The translations under genes and the position numbers were made by a program. Shown here in pieces: positions 1 through 11,321 of a stretch of 64,000 nucleotides of DNA (position 1 is its first letter; the number at the start of each line of letters is the position of its first letter). Source of the stretch: Rhea pennata (taxonomy: Eukaryota > Chordata > Aves > Rheiformes > Rheidae); contig NC_084664.1 in the NCBI RefSeq assembly GCF_028389875.1, positions 133,835,966 through 133,899,965 of the forward strand, written 5' to 3'. Under the pieces are notes generated by a model. That model ran no database searches, had not been told where the DNA came from, and saw only the letters and a program-made list of their open reading frames with translations.

Positions 1-39
1 CACCAACACGGGCACAGAGTACAGAAACCCCAGCACCAG
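1..39 (-). pseudogene. CLC pseudogene exon f (partial, cut by the window edge)
   Basis: After AGTTTCATTACAG the minus strand reads (G)CT then G-A-G-V-S-V-L-C-A-R-V-G up to the window edge. This matches the glycine-rich G-A-A-A-G-V-S-x-A-F-G-A-P-V-G-G block of CLC proteins with the F-G-A-P part altered. It is short, so support comes mainly from lying in the correct order after exons d and e. Confidence 0.55.
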
Positions 40-2859
40 CTGTAATGAAACTCCTCTTGCAATAAGTAGGAGTCAAAAATAACATAACAGTAAAAAGCAG
101 GGGAGGGGGGGAAAGCCATCCAAAAACATTATTTGCAATTAAAGCTGGATTTATGGAGCTGAATTTAAAGACCTGATGGTTTATTTCTGGGATATTACAG
201 CACCTTTTATCTCTAGGATTTGAATTCAGATCGGGGCTCAGATTTGATTCTCACCAAGTACTCAGGGCTATCTGGCAGCTTAGAAATATGTTGATTGCAG
301 TATACTGCCGAGTCCAGAAAGGCTCGGACCCACAGCCAGGCTGCCAGAGCAGAGAACAAATGAATGCAATCCTACCAATGAGTGAAGCATCCCTACTGCA
401 GTCAAACTATTAAATAGTCCTACATGGAACCCCTAAGGGAGTTAGTCAGCAAGAATCAGGAAATGGCACTTCATTCACAGTTTTCCTTTTTACTGCAACA
501 ACTTTCTCCTTTTTGACCTTGGCAAAACCCTCAATCCTAGAATATTGCACGAGGAACACAGTGCCATGCCAGAGAGTTGTTGAATTAGAGCTCTGAACAA
601 TGTAACGTCATGCAGACATATCATTTCCTCTCCTGGAAATAGGATAGCAGTACAGCCACAAAGGTGGGGGAAAAAAAAGGTAGGAAGGTTTGGAATTCAC
701 TAGAAGATGAGAGTACAGCCCAGAAGCTTCTAATCTCAATGCCGCTTCTTCATCTGTAAGTACCTATAAAATCCACTGGGAACATCTATGCCTTGTCTTT
801 ACAGAACACTTTACAGGTGTTCTGCTCATGTACACCTTAAAAAAACAACAAACTTCTGTTGCTCTAAGTTGCACTGTGAGCTCTGCAGAGATCTGCACCG
901 TGATCCGGTGATCCAGGTTCTGTCAATGTACAAAGCAATAGCATAACACACAAAAAACCTCCCATGTTTCATAAAACTAACTGAAAATAGCAGTTACATT
1001 AAAAAAAATGAATAAAATACAGAATACAGGCAACAAAAAAGAGCAGTAGCATTGTAGAAAAAGACATTAATGGTCTTCTTCCATACCTGTGTTATTATCT
1101 ATTTTCTCTCACACAACATCATTCTCTCTAAAAGGCCCATCTCACCTCATTACATGAGAACAACCTCCTGCATCTGACAGTTATTGCATTTTTAAGGAAG
1201 GCTGCTGTGTGCAGAGAGAGAAGGAGGTAGGGAAGATAACAAAAGAGGAAACAATATTATGGTTGAATTCTGCCTGGTAAAATTGTTCAATTCCAGGCTT
1301 TGCCAGGGGGTCCTGGGTGATGGTGATTCACATAATGCACTAACTGCAAGTGCTCAGCAGCTCATAAAATTTGCATCTTCTGAATGTTCAACCTGAGACC
1401 ATCAGAGATGATTTGCAGAATGCGGAGCATGTAGAAATAGCTGAAATCAACAAGCATACAGAATACTTAAGTATTTTGAGTATTAAAAAATGCCAAATTC
1501 TCAGAAAAAAAAAATGACAGCAAAGCTATAAGATCCTCCAACATCCTAATGCTTCCTCAGAAACATTAAGTGATGCTAAAATGCAGAATTACTGCTCTGC
1601 TTGAAGAAGTAGCTGGAGAGGGTACCCATCCTACCTTCCAACTCCAAAAGATATTGGGGGAGCAGGAGTCTTTCATCCTGATCTTTGTAAAAGATGAGCA
1701 AAGGGAGAAAAAAAAAAGAAAAAAAAAAAAGCAGAAAAGAAGCCAGGTCTAGCTTAGTAGCAAGCTTCTTTTTGTTGCTCAGAAACAACCCTTTCTCCTT
1801 TCTGTAAAGGAGACTTTTAGACAACCTGTCACTCACAAACCGTTCCTGCCTGCAAGTTAACAGTTCTTCCTGACTTTACACTAACTTTATACTGCAGAGA
1901 AAACAAAAACCTCTCACAGTTCCTCTTACTGCAATCGCTAATTTCTTCCATGAGCAACGTGTTGGTTAACTGGCATGTCTCAGATTTATTTAAATGATTG
2001 ATCATGAAAGCTAAAGGCAAAATAGATTCCCTTTGGTACTTTTTGATTTTCTTTTAAGCCACTGATAGTTCACAGTAGCTGCTCATTTGAATTGTTTTGT
2101 TACTTCAGAGGGGGAAATTAATACACGGGGGTCAGATTTTTCTTTTTCCCTGCTTTGGGGAAAGCAGGGAACCTCTACAAAAAGAAATATTGTATGTGTA
2201 TTTGCATGCATGTATTTTATGTGGCTGCATGACAATAAATATCATACACAAGACAGAAACTAGTTGCCAAATCCTTTCTCTAGAAACTAATCTCATTAAC
2301 GCCAGTAGAACTGACAGCAGAAGTGAGCTTACCAGAACTATCTCATGCACGAGTATGAGCAGCAAAGAGTCAGATGAAAAGCATTACATAAGCAATTTGC
2401 TTTTTCAAGACTAGAAAAAGGAACAAAAAGGAGCCTTTTGCCCATTGTGGAACTCCCGTCATGCCTCCTTTCCTGATTTTAAAGGTTGGAAAAATATACT
2501 GATACCTAAAAGATAGTTTACAGGTAAAGCCCAAGACTAAAATCCTTGAGTCTTTCTCCCTTTTTATACAACCCACAAGGCAATGGGAAAATGCCTTCAG
2601 CATTAAATGTGTTTTTTCACAAGCATTCAGTACAACAACTTGTGAAAGGTTCTTTTAATTAGTCAGGGTTATTTTCCATCCCCAAGTGACAAACTGCAGA
2701 AAGGTTGAAAGATTACTGTACCATCACCTCCAATTTCCACTCAAGACCCCATAAGCTTGTTGCCCACTTGCAGGACACGCCGGCTACGCCCGCAGCTGGG
2801 CGGGCTGGGCCATCCCGCAGGAGGCTGCACAACCTGTGCTCTGCCAGTTACCCACCTAC
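40..2859 (-). other. Pseudogene intron / intergenic stretch
   Basis: AT-rich sequence between the last two CLC remnants. No further exon, RNA gene or transposon was recognised. The expected segment linking R-L-P-F to the G-A-G-V-S block was searched for by eye on the minus strand and not found. Confidence 0.5.
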
Positions 2860-2931
2860 CGGCTGAGGAACGGGAGGCGGGTGCCAAAGGTGCCCGACTG
2901 CAGCCGGCTCGGGCCGCAACCCGTGGTAGCG
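2860..2931 (-). pseudogene. CLC pseudogene exon e (GC-rich segment after the G-P-E-G-P box)
   Basis: After TTGTTCGTAG, one frame reads A-T-T-G-C-G-P-S-R-L-Q-S-G-T-F-G then R-L-P-F-L-S. It aligns without gaps to the segment following the G-P-E-G-P-M-I-H-x-G box in CLC-like proteins (pattern A-x-x-G-x-G-x-S-x-x-x-S-x-T-x-G-x-R-L-P-F). The first base completes the Gly codon left by exon d. The donor CAGCCG|GTAGGT ends in phase 2, which does not fit the next exon, so an exon may be missing or the end is wrong. The surrounding 170 bp is unusually CpG-rich. Confidence 0.5.
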
Positions 2932-5085
2932 CTACGAACAATATTGTATATTTGAGAGGGTTCTTTGGTAAATTATTCATAAATCAACTACAGTTAAAGG
3001 CAGGAAGGGACAGAGCCTCAGCTGGCGCAGAGCAGCAAAGCTAGATTGACAGCTCTAAACAAGTACAATGCTGAACCCATCTTTCGAATATGCGAAGTCC
3101 TGTGGACAAAAAGCAGAAAGCTATTGAAAACTTTCAGGTTCTTAAATCAGAGACTTAAATGGCTCTTTTGCAAGGAGTGTTGTGCTGACAGACCATGAAA
3201 TGTCTTTTGATGAACTGCATGTTAATGCCAGCCTAAGTGTGGTGACATGCCAGATTACAGTGAATCATTCAACGGTCTGTTCCCAGGTTAATGACCACGA
3301 AGAGCAGAACAGCTCCACCTCTGACAGAAGATGTGTAGCGATTGCAGCCACTAGGGTGTGTTTCCAAGCAGCAACTACATTTAAGGGGGTGAGGGGAAAG
3401 GGAAAGACCTTTGTGAAATGAAAAATCTATTCATTTTACTATCTTGGAAGACTTTTCTGCAATAATTAAATTAGGGGCCCTAACAACTCTCTCAGAGGCT
3501 CAGAGGCTTTTAGCAACTCATGTACGTTTATGTTTAATAAAAATGAGGGAAATTTCCAACTAAATTAAATTAAACCAATCCTTAATTCCTGTGTTTTAAA
3601 AAAGCATCGTGTTAATACTGTGCTGACTTTCTGCATGGAAACATGATTCAATTCTTTGACTCATGCATCACTGTTACCAATCTAGCACAAAGGGAAAACA
3701 TCACAGCTGCAGTCTCTGAGCTCCTGGAGACAAATGTCTGAAAGCAAAGAAAATAAAAGAAACCTAAAGGGAGAGCTAAACCTTGGTAGTCATTGTCAGA
3801 AAGGTCTGTGGCTGCCTCTGACTAACCGTGTTCTCTTACTTTTGAAAATCTGAATCATCCTCTAGGGTGCTGCACCTCTGTACAGATTAAAGAAAAAAAA
3901 TAGAGAGATAGAAAATGAGAAAGGGTCATGGGGAGGAGAGGTTTGGTTAAGGCAGTGGAGAGGAAGAGGATAAACAAAGGGTGAATACTTTCCAAAAACA
4001 GAAAGGATCAGAAATAAACCAGTAAACCACCCAACAAGTGATATGCATCCTACTAGCAGAGAGGGACTAATTTTACCACCTCTACTCAAGGCACAGTTTA
4101 ACAGTGGTAATAAAGTGCAGCAGGCTCCATCTCTAAATGATAAATAAAAGGAAATTAAATAACTTATAAAAGCAGAAAAGTCCAAAATCTGGCCTGAAAT
4201 CCTTACCAAGTTTGCTTTAGTACAATGTAGTAATTTTTAAGCACCTCCTTTGACCTACAAAATAGGAGGACTGGGCAACTCTCTTCTCTTCCCCCCAAGG
4301 CCTTGGCCCACAGCAGGACGATCTGGATTCTGTTTGTCTGTATTTAACAATTGAGAACATAAAAGTGGGAAGTGGGAAAAAAAAAATCCTTTAAAAAACT
4401 ATGCAGGGCTACTTTTTCCACAGCTAGAAACCTAACATTACACCACTGCAAACAACAGGCAGCTGCAAGCCACCATCCTGCAGAGCTTGCAAAGCAGAGT
4501 GAAGTTTCTGTGCTTGCTGTTCACCGGTGCTGCTGGCCACCAGCTTGATGACTGAGAACCAGAGCTGCCAGGGGCCCAGCTGCCCTTGCACAACCATTTA
4601 CACCATCATGCAAGGACTATAAAAACGCTGCCCCTTGGGTGTACATTCTGTTGAGACTGCCTTTGCTTTTATACTCACCTTGCACGTGTATAAGCCGTTA
4701 CTTGCACACATATAAGCTTTTATGTGAGATGCAAAGCAGACAGCAGGCAATAGCTCCAGGATGGGTCGTGTTCAAAGATGATCCTGACTGCAGATACACC
4801 CACCCTGGGCGCTTGCTCTCTCCTCTCTTGCCCATCGCAGCGTGAGCAGTCCAGATAACTGTTTGCTGAGTCTCACTGTCAATAGTATTAAGGAACTGAG
4901 CCAATACTTAAAACACACAGTGACAGTGTCTTTTTTACAACACAAATAGTTGGGCTAATGCAAAGGAAAGGACAGCACAGGAGAGAAAAAGGCTACTACT
5001 GCAGGATGTTTAAGCCAGAGCTACTACCAAGAAAGAGATTGCAAAACCATATCCTCAGCTTTAACTTCTAGCTGGTGTTTCTTAC
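2932..5085 (-). other. Pseudogene intron
   Basis: Mostly AT-rich. The part at about 4440-4700 is richer in GC and contains an isolated TATAAAAA (4618-4625) on the plus strand without other promoter signs. A 115-codon minus-strand ORF at 3862-4209 has no recognisable motif. No exon was recognised. Confidence 0.5.
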
Positions 5086-5265
5086 CCTAAACAGATCATG
5101 GGGCCTCTTCTGGCCCACAGAAGAGCCCAGAGGCTACGGCCAGAATGCAAGAGGAAATGTTGCTAAAAAGGTCTTGATATTAAAAAAGATGTTACGTAGA
5201 AGTAGCATTCAGATACAGTATTTGAATGCTGACAACCCAGATGGTGAACCTGCTGGGCAAAAGAA
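5086..5265 (-). pseudogene. CLC pseudogene exon d (remnant of the chloride-pore motifs)
   Basis: The exon follows a strong pyrimidine tract and TTTGCAG and ends at TTTAGG|GTAAG. It opens F-F-C-P-A-G-S-P-S-G-L-S-A, a degraded P-A-A-S-G-S-G-I-P-E box. A second portion reads N-I-F-F-N-I-K-T-F-L-A. In a shifted frame it reads S-S-C-I-L-A-V-A-S-G-L-F-C-G-P-E, and after a further apparent 2-nt insertion P-M-I-C-L-G, the relic of G-P-E-G-P-M-I-H-x-G. At least three frame disruptions plus TGA and TAG codons make this exon non-coding. Confidence 0.75.
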
Positions 5266-6222
5266 CTGCAAAGAGAAAAGAAAAAAAAAAAAAGAGTCAA
5301 CAACCATTTCCTGTTAGATATCTTCAGGGCCACAGTTCTTAAGTCACATTACTCTGTTCACACACTCTCCCATAATCCACAAGCACTGTATTTTCACCCA
5401 CAGAACTTGGATGCAAAAATTCCAGTCACCAACAGCGCAGCCACACACGTGCTTGGAGTCACAAGAGAAGAAAATCAGTGTGGAGGGCCCCCAACCCCGG
5501 CCCCTTACGATCTGTTGCCTGAACCCAATCACCCTCTTGTCCTGGTGCAGATTATCTGGGGCAGGGAGTGCATGTGAACTTGCCTTGTTTGTTCAGTCAA
5601 GACTTCAGATAGCTCAAAGCTGGTCAATTAGTATCTGTATTACAGCAAACATTCTCCCCATTCTTACTGTTGCTGGATTTGGAGGAAAAGTTCAGTAAAA
5701 TGTTCACTTTTTCTTTTTTCCACTTATACTGTTAAATTCCTTTTTTATAATTAAATTGAACACAGCAGGATAGTAAATGACAGAAAGACTCAATGTTTTA
5801 ATCTTGCAGCCTACCTAGTAAAAGTGCTGTTCAGGATTGTAAGTGTCACATAGCACAGCTAAAAGATCAATCTAAAAAGACGACAGTAGTTTTTATATGG
5901 ACTGGTGGTCTTTGGTTTACACCCTTCCAAACACCAAGTTTTCACAAGTTACACCACTTTGCCACTTATATTTATTTTATAAACACCACATGTTATGTGT
6001 AACTTGCATAGCCACCACTACTGAATTCACCCTAGACACCTGTATACAAGTTACGTGTGGCAGAATTTAGCTCTCAGGTTGAAGGCCAAAAATATGCCTC
6101 TCCAGTTGGGTTGTAAAATAGATTATTTTTATAAAATACTGAATTAAACAGTATTTGGAAGAGCAATAGATTTAGTTTATCACAGCATTATAGGCTTGTT
6201 GAGTAGTAGACTTAACACTTAC

Positions 6223-6303
6223 CAGTAGTGAGCTTGAAGACACAAGAACCACGGCCATCCCAGAGCCAAGTACACATATCACACTCACGTTGAAGATGCC
6301 ATC
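6223..6303 (-). pseudogene. CLC pseudogene exon c (membrane segment)
   Basis: An 81-nt exon of 27 open codons, phase 0 on both sides, after AACCTGGACAG and before CTACTG|GTAAGTG. It reads D-G-I-F-N-V-S-V-I-C-V-L-G-S-G then M-A-V-V-L-V-S-S-S-S-L-L, a hydrophobic helix in the place of CLC helix C, directly before the chloride-binding loop. It has no lesion by itself. The assignment rests on position, phase and hydrophobic pattern. Confidence 0.65.
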
Positions 6304-7689
6304 CTGTCCAGGTTACAAAGAGGTTATTACATCAGCAGCAGTATAATAGGTATATGGTCTGCTCTTCAATTGTCTTTTAGCAGAATATAAGGGTATTGAA
6401 CGTGAAGAGATATTCAGGGTTTTTCTTCTGTCCTATAGATTTCTGTGGATAGAATGTGTACCATCGGGGGGAAGAAAACCAACAACAACAACAAAAAAAA
6501 AACATACAGCAAGCTGTGCAGATTCTTCAAAAACCTGGAATGAGTAACAGCGAGGTAAATGTTGACATTCAGAAAGCAAAGTCATGTTTTCTTCCACAAT
6601 TTCTTGTCCATCTCTACAAACATTATAAAGGATACACTATTTGCCAAGATCTATTTCAGGACAGAAGTAGAGTTAAAGGACCTTAAGAACACATACAAGA
6701 AAACAATAAATGCAATGTTCAGGTGACATTTTCCTGAATGGAAGCTTCAGACTCTTGCATCAGTAACTATCTTTCGAATTTGCAGCTATTATTAACAGAC
6801 AAAATATATATAAGCAAGCTCTTTTCTGCTTTATCTTAACCAAAAGGACATCTTTCATACTACGCCTTCTCACATTTAAGAACATATTTTAGTCTCTTTG
6901 GGTTTTTGGTTTGTTTGTTTGTTTATGCTTGGGTTGACCACAGCTATGCTGTCTCCTGAACTCCTCAGCTCCCATATATTTTGCAGAGTTCCACAGTGCT
7001 CAGCTGTGATTTGTGTGCAGGTCAGACATCCCTTGCATTTCTGAGGTCACAGCGCTATAGCAGGCCACCACAGCCTTCCCGTCAACACCTCACATCAAGC
7101 TTTTTCTCTGTAAGTATGCCACACAGAGCAGAAAAACAGGAAGGCAAAGTGCAGAGAAAATGAGTTTTGTTCATGTGCAGCTGAAGGAGGTATTTAGATG
7201 GGAAGGTCTTCCAGGCAGGAATTACATGATTGTGCTGATATCAGAACTGGTGAGAGCTTGATTGCTGCCCCTCTGTGTTAATGTGATACAATAGGACAAA
7301 CTTTGTAATATAACAGGACCTGCTGTTTGTGTGATTGTTGTGATGTCCTGGAGTCAAAGTGTGGTTTCTTTATGTGTTTTTCTTTTTTAATTTATACTTT
7401 AGTGTACATATATAAACTGTTGTTCACACACACACACCCCTATATTCATTGTATTCATTAAAAACACAAGCATAGCTTTCATATGAGAAAACTCAGGAAA
7501 CTAAGACTCCAGAAGCATTATCATGCTATGTCCCTGGAAAATATAAGGATGTCTATTTCTCAGATATTAACTCTGATATTTTCAGCCTCCACCTTTTCCA
7601 CAGACTAAGTCTATTTCTGCATTTCAATGAAGTGTCTGAGAGCTGCCCTTCAGCTGGCAAACTGTTGGCGGCACTGTTCCTTTATGTTG

Positions 7690-9580
7690 ATTTCACAGAA
7701 CTGCTGAAATTGAAGGTCGTTTCTGGAGATCATCTAATCCGACAAGAAGCTCAAAGCAGAGTCAGCTACAGCTGGTTTCCAGGACCGTGTCCAGTTGAGT
7801 TTTGAGTATCTCCAAGTCCATGGAGATTCTGCAACTTCTTCAGGCAACCTACTCCTGGTTTTGATCACCCTTCACCATAAAAGAAGTTTTTTCTTATGCT
7901 TAAATGTATTTTCTGTATTTTAGTTTGTGCTCGTTGTCTCTTGCCTTGTCATTAGACACCAAGGAGAAAACACCCTCCTGTGAGATATTTATACACGTTA
8001 GTAAGATCCCTCTGAGCCTTCTCCTCTCCAGGCTGAACAATCCCAGCTCTCAACTTCTCCTCATATGACAGATGCTCCAGTCCCTTGATCATGTTCATGG
8101 CCCTTTGCTGGATTCACTCCAGTAAGTCCATGTCTCTTCTACACTGGAAAGCCCAGACCTGGACACAGCACTACAGGTGTTTCTCACCAGAGCTGAGTAG
8201 AGGGGAAGAATCATCTCCACTGATCTGCAGGCAACACTCTTCCTAGTGTGGCCCAGGAGGCTGTTGGTCATCTTTGCCACAAGGGCACATTTCTGGCTCA
8301 TGGTCAACTTGCTCACCAGGACCTCCAGGTCCTTCTCTGCAGAGCTGCTTTCCAGCAGGTCAGCCCTGGCCTGTAACGGTGCATGGGGTTTCTCCCCAGA
8401 TGCAGGACCTTGCACCTTCCCTTTGTTGACCCTCATGAAGTTTTTCTCTGCCCACTTCTCCAGCCTCTTAACAAAGAGGCTCTTAACCCACTTAGTCCAG
8501 TGGATCCTGACTCTTACTAGCAGTCCTTGTTCCTCAAAGGTATCCTCATGAGGACCCCCAAAGAGGATCCCCATAGTCATAAAAGCCAAATCTCTATTGT
8601 CAACACCAGCTGTGCAAACAATTGCTGACCTGCAAGATTCATCCATTCCTCCTCAAGCCCCTTCCCCTCACTGGCAGGGCTGAGGAGCAAACAACTTCAG
8701 CCCTTCTCCCCAGAGTTACACAGTCACTCCTGATACATTCAAGGTCCCCCAGTCATATCACTGATGCCCACATGTAAGGGCAAAAGGGGTTAATAGTACA
8801 AGGGCTGGACAAATCTCGACAGTCTCCCCACAACAGCCTGGATCCAAGCCCTGCCAAACAAAAAACCTCCATAGACAGGTCTGTTTGGCTGCACCCCCTG
8901 CAGCAAGCAGTCTCCCACCACCACCTCTTGCTGCTTGCTCCTTCCACTGCTGCTCAGCTCAGGCTTAGCTGGCTCAAGTACCACTTTGGGCAAGAGCGCC
9001 TTGCCTCTCATTTGCTACAAGGGCACTGGACCTATTCTGTATTTGCACATCCCCAGACAGAGAAGGAGCTGTCCTCCTGGTGCCAGAAGTCATAATCTTC
9101 AAGCTTTCTCTGCCAGGGGAGTCTCCAACTCCCAGTACAATCAGCCCAGACTCTGCCTGCCCCTCCTTCTGTGCAGCTGGCAGCTCAGGCTCTAATCTTT
9201 TCAGAGTCTCAGAGAAGATCCAGTAAATCTTTTCACTGTCTCTGTTGCATGGTTTGCTGACCTCCTACCATAGCTACCTGACAACACAGCTCATTCCTCA
9301 GAGCTCACCTCCTGCAGGCAAGGAGCCCATCTGTGCCAGCCCCAACGCTGCAAAACTGCACCCTCCCTCGAGAGCTCACCCTGGTCAAGGCCTCTGCAGT
9401 GCTGGGGGCACCCTGTCCAGTGGGTGCTGAGCACCATGCTCTCATGCAGCATCTCATTGCCATCGGTGAACATACAAACACCATCCTCAGCTCTCTGGGT
9501 CACGGTTACATTGGCACCCTTCAAAGCATCCTTCTCACAAGAAGCTCCTCAGTGTTTATACTCTCTACCATGAATATCCC
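7690..9580 (-). mobile_element. CR1 LINE, internally deleted (ORF1 esterase region fused to the 3' end of ORF2)
   Basis: Reading the minus strand, 9580 to about 8735 carries CR1 ORF1 pieces: E-M-L-H-E-S-M-V, then V-V-V-G-D-C-L-L and L-P-L-H-V-G-I-S-D-M-T-G-G, relics of the GDS-type esterase blocks. From about 8560 to 8095 comes the end of ORF2 reverse transcriptase (W-A-E-K-N-F-M-R-V-N-K-G-K, L-L-E-S-S-S-A-E-K-D-L, I-L-P-L-Y-S-A-L-V-R). The CR1 3' untranslated part ends near 7690 with a decayed TTCTGTGAAATC. Endonuclease and most of the RT are absent. The element sits in the intron between CLC exons b and c, in the pseudogene's orientation. Confidence 0.85.
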
Positions 9581-10162
9581 AGACCACACTAAAATTTTAC
9601 CATCTGCCTCTCTATATATGTGAAAAACAAGCAGTCAAGGCAGAGATTCCTTAACATTTACATTGGTCTTTAGAGCTGAGTGACTTTTACCACCGCTTCC
9701 CAATTACTATGGAGATGATGACAGCCATCAAGGACAAACTATTCATTTCACAATAATCTATGTACAGCATTAGTAAAATATAGCTGCTTCACATATGGAA
9801 AGTAATAACAAATCTGTTATCAAGTCCACATTTACCAAGCAATTTAAGTGAAATATAATCCTTTCCCTTGGGCATCAACACTGTCTAACGTTCCTCTCAC
9901 TGCACGCATGCACAATGGGGAAGAGGAAGGCCACAGTACTTTAAAGACTGCCTTCGTCAACCTCATAAAAAGAACTCCATCAGATATTGTACTGATTCAG
10001 TCCTAGCAAAAGACACCAAAGCATGCTTGTGCAAAGAACCACAGGATATTTAATATCCACATTGACCTAAGCAGTCAGCACTCACAGTTAAAAACTCCAC
10101 ATAGTTTTTCACATAGCTTCACATAGAAAAGCATAGAAGAAATCAATCTTTCTTTTGCTCAC

Positions 10163-10292
10163 CTGCAGGTAATTTTCCACCAGGTTGCATTTCAATTTGA
10201 TGAGACAGTCAATTATCTGGTGAGTCAAAAAACCCAGCATCCCAACTGCTATTCCAATTAGTCTCATCAGCAGCCATCAATCCCACTCCATT
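10163..10292 (-). pseudogene. CLC pseudogene exon b (helix B) with in-frame stop
   Basis: A 130-nt exon between CCATTTGTAG and CTGCAG|GTGAGC. Its first base completes the Arg codon of exon a. It encodes M-E-W-D-stop-W-L-L-M-R-L-I-G-I-A-V-G, then G-F-L-T-H-Q-I-I-D and L-V-E-N-Y-L-Q, the charged lead-in plus the first long membrane helix of CLC proteins. The stop is TGA at 10279-10277, where relatives have Arg, so a CGA to TGA change is the simple explanation. It ends in phase 0. Confidence 0.8.
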
Positions 10293-11073
10293 CTACAAAT
10301 GGGAAGACAGGGTTAGCTCTCAGCCCACAGGACAGGACTCCCTCTCACAAATATGCAAGTTCCATTTTTATGCCATTTTGATTTAGTACTGTGATTGTAT
10401 GAGCAAGACGCTGTTTCTATCAACATTACTTACAAAAGTATATGCTCATAGAACTCCACTTTCTGGTGAAAGACATGTCCATTTGGGTGGGGAACATGCT
10501 TACTTTCTTTCCAATATATAACTGTGCAATCTGCTTTCAGGTGCTGATTGTCTGATGCAATCTCAAAATTCAATTATGTGAAGTCACTAATTAAACATTC
10601 ATTAGAGTGCTCAGAATAGTGGTTTCAAAGCAGTCTGTTTTTCTTTTACTGCAACTAATGCACTTGACACAGCACATCATAGAAACGTGCAAACCTTTAT
10701 CTCTAAACATGTAATATTTACGTGTTAATAATTTCTTGTACTATCTACAACTAAACCTTCCCTACCAAATATTTCTGAGATCCATACAACGTATTTTTCT
10801 TGCACATTACACTAAGAGCCAACGAATTTCAAGAAAAGTCTTACTAAAGTTCCCCCAAACTTCTGCAGTTTGTATATGTATAGTGAGTTATAGTAATTCA
10901 TCAAGAGCACTGGCATAAGCACTTTCAAAAACACTTTGAATCAAAGATTACTTTTCCACTTGCCCCCCTTCTTCATTCCATGGAAGTATTTTCCTACTAA
11001 CAGAAACAACAAATAGATATCTTCCTTGATTGTCCAAATTACCCATAATGTTATTTGCTTAAGGCATATTTAC

Positions 11074-11298
11074 CTGTATGTTTTCTCTTGTAGCCACTTA
11101 TAAGCTTTATTATGTGAAAGTAAATAACCCAAACTCTCATGGGCTATCAGGTGTTCTCTCCCCTCCTCCTTGCTGCAATAATATGCTAGACTGCTTTTAC
11201 TGGCACTAGGTTGCTTCCTAAGGCCCTGAGAATCAATCAAATCAGGCCCATCATCTTCTACTATTAACACCTCCTCTTCACCATTTTCCACATATCTC
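11074..11298 (-). pseudogene. CLC pseudogene exon a (N-terminal cytosolic part)
   Basis: A 225-nt exon after CTTTTCTCCTGTAG, ending ACATACAG|GTAAAT, entering and leaving in phase 2. It is fully open and encodes an acidic stretch (E-E-E-V-L-I-V-E-D-D), then H-E-S-L-G-Y-L-L and K-W-L-Q-E-K-T-Y. CLC-6/7-type proteins carry E-S-L-D-Y at this position, so D has become G. An ATG at 11321-11319 is in frame without splicing and could instead be the start codon. A G13 run (11326-11338) lies just upstream of it. Confidence 0.75.
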
Positions 11299-11321
11299 CT
11301 ACAGGAGAAAAGTGATGACAT

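Larger units (their letters stand above)
1..11321 (-). pseudogene. Decayed CLC-family chloride channel/transporter gene, six exons recognised, open at the left edge
   Basis: Six exon remnants in correct order on the minus strand read as a CLC protein: acidic N-terminus with H-E-S-L-G-Y (11298-11074), helix-B segment I-G-I-A-V-G-x-x-G-F-L (10292-10163), a membrane segment (6303-6223), the remnant of the G-S-G-I-P-E to G-P-E-G-P region (5265-5086), an A-x-x-G-x-G-x-S...R-L-P-F segment (2931-2860) and a G-A-G-V-S...V-G remnant (39-1). Splice phases 2, 0 and 0 match across the first three junctions. Family knowledge: CLC proteins are about 700-900 residue membrane Cl- channels or Cl-/H+ antiporters. 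The E-S-L-x-Y motif before helix B points to the CLC-6/7-like clade. An in-frame TGA, several frameshifts and altered pore motifs argue against function. The locus lies downstream of UBE2V2 on the same strand. The exact orthologue is not identified, and no 5' exon or promoter was found. Confidence 0.8.

Noticed and set aside
2765-2935. Orphan CpG-island promoter
   Set aside because: Not excluded, but a CLC exon reading explains part of it better; kept as a finding instead of a promoter feature.
4618-4625. TATAAAAA as a plus-strand promoter
   Set aside because: No CpG island, initiator, ORF or splice context follows; such words are common in AT-rich DNA.
8095-8646. 183-codon minus-strand ORF as a host gene
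   Set aside because: Its middle matches the CR1 reverse-transcriptase C-terminal region; it is part of the internally deleted CR1.
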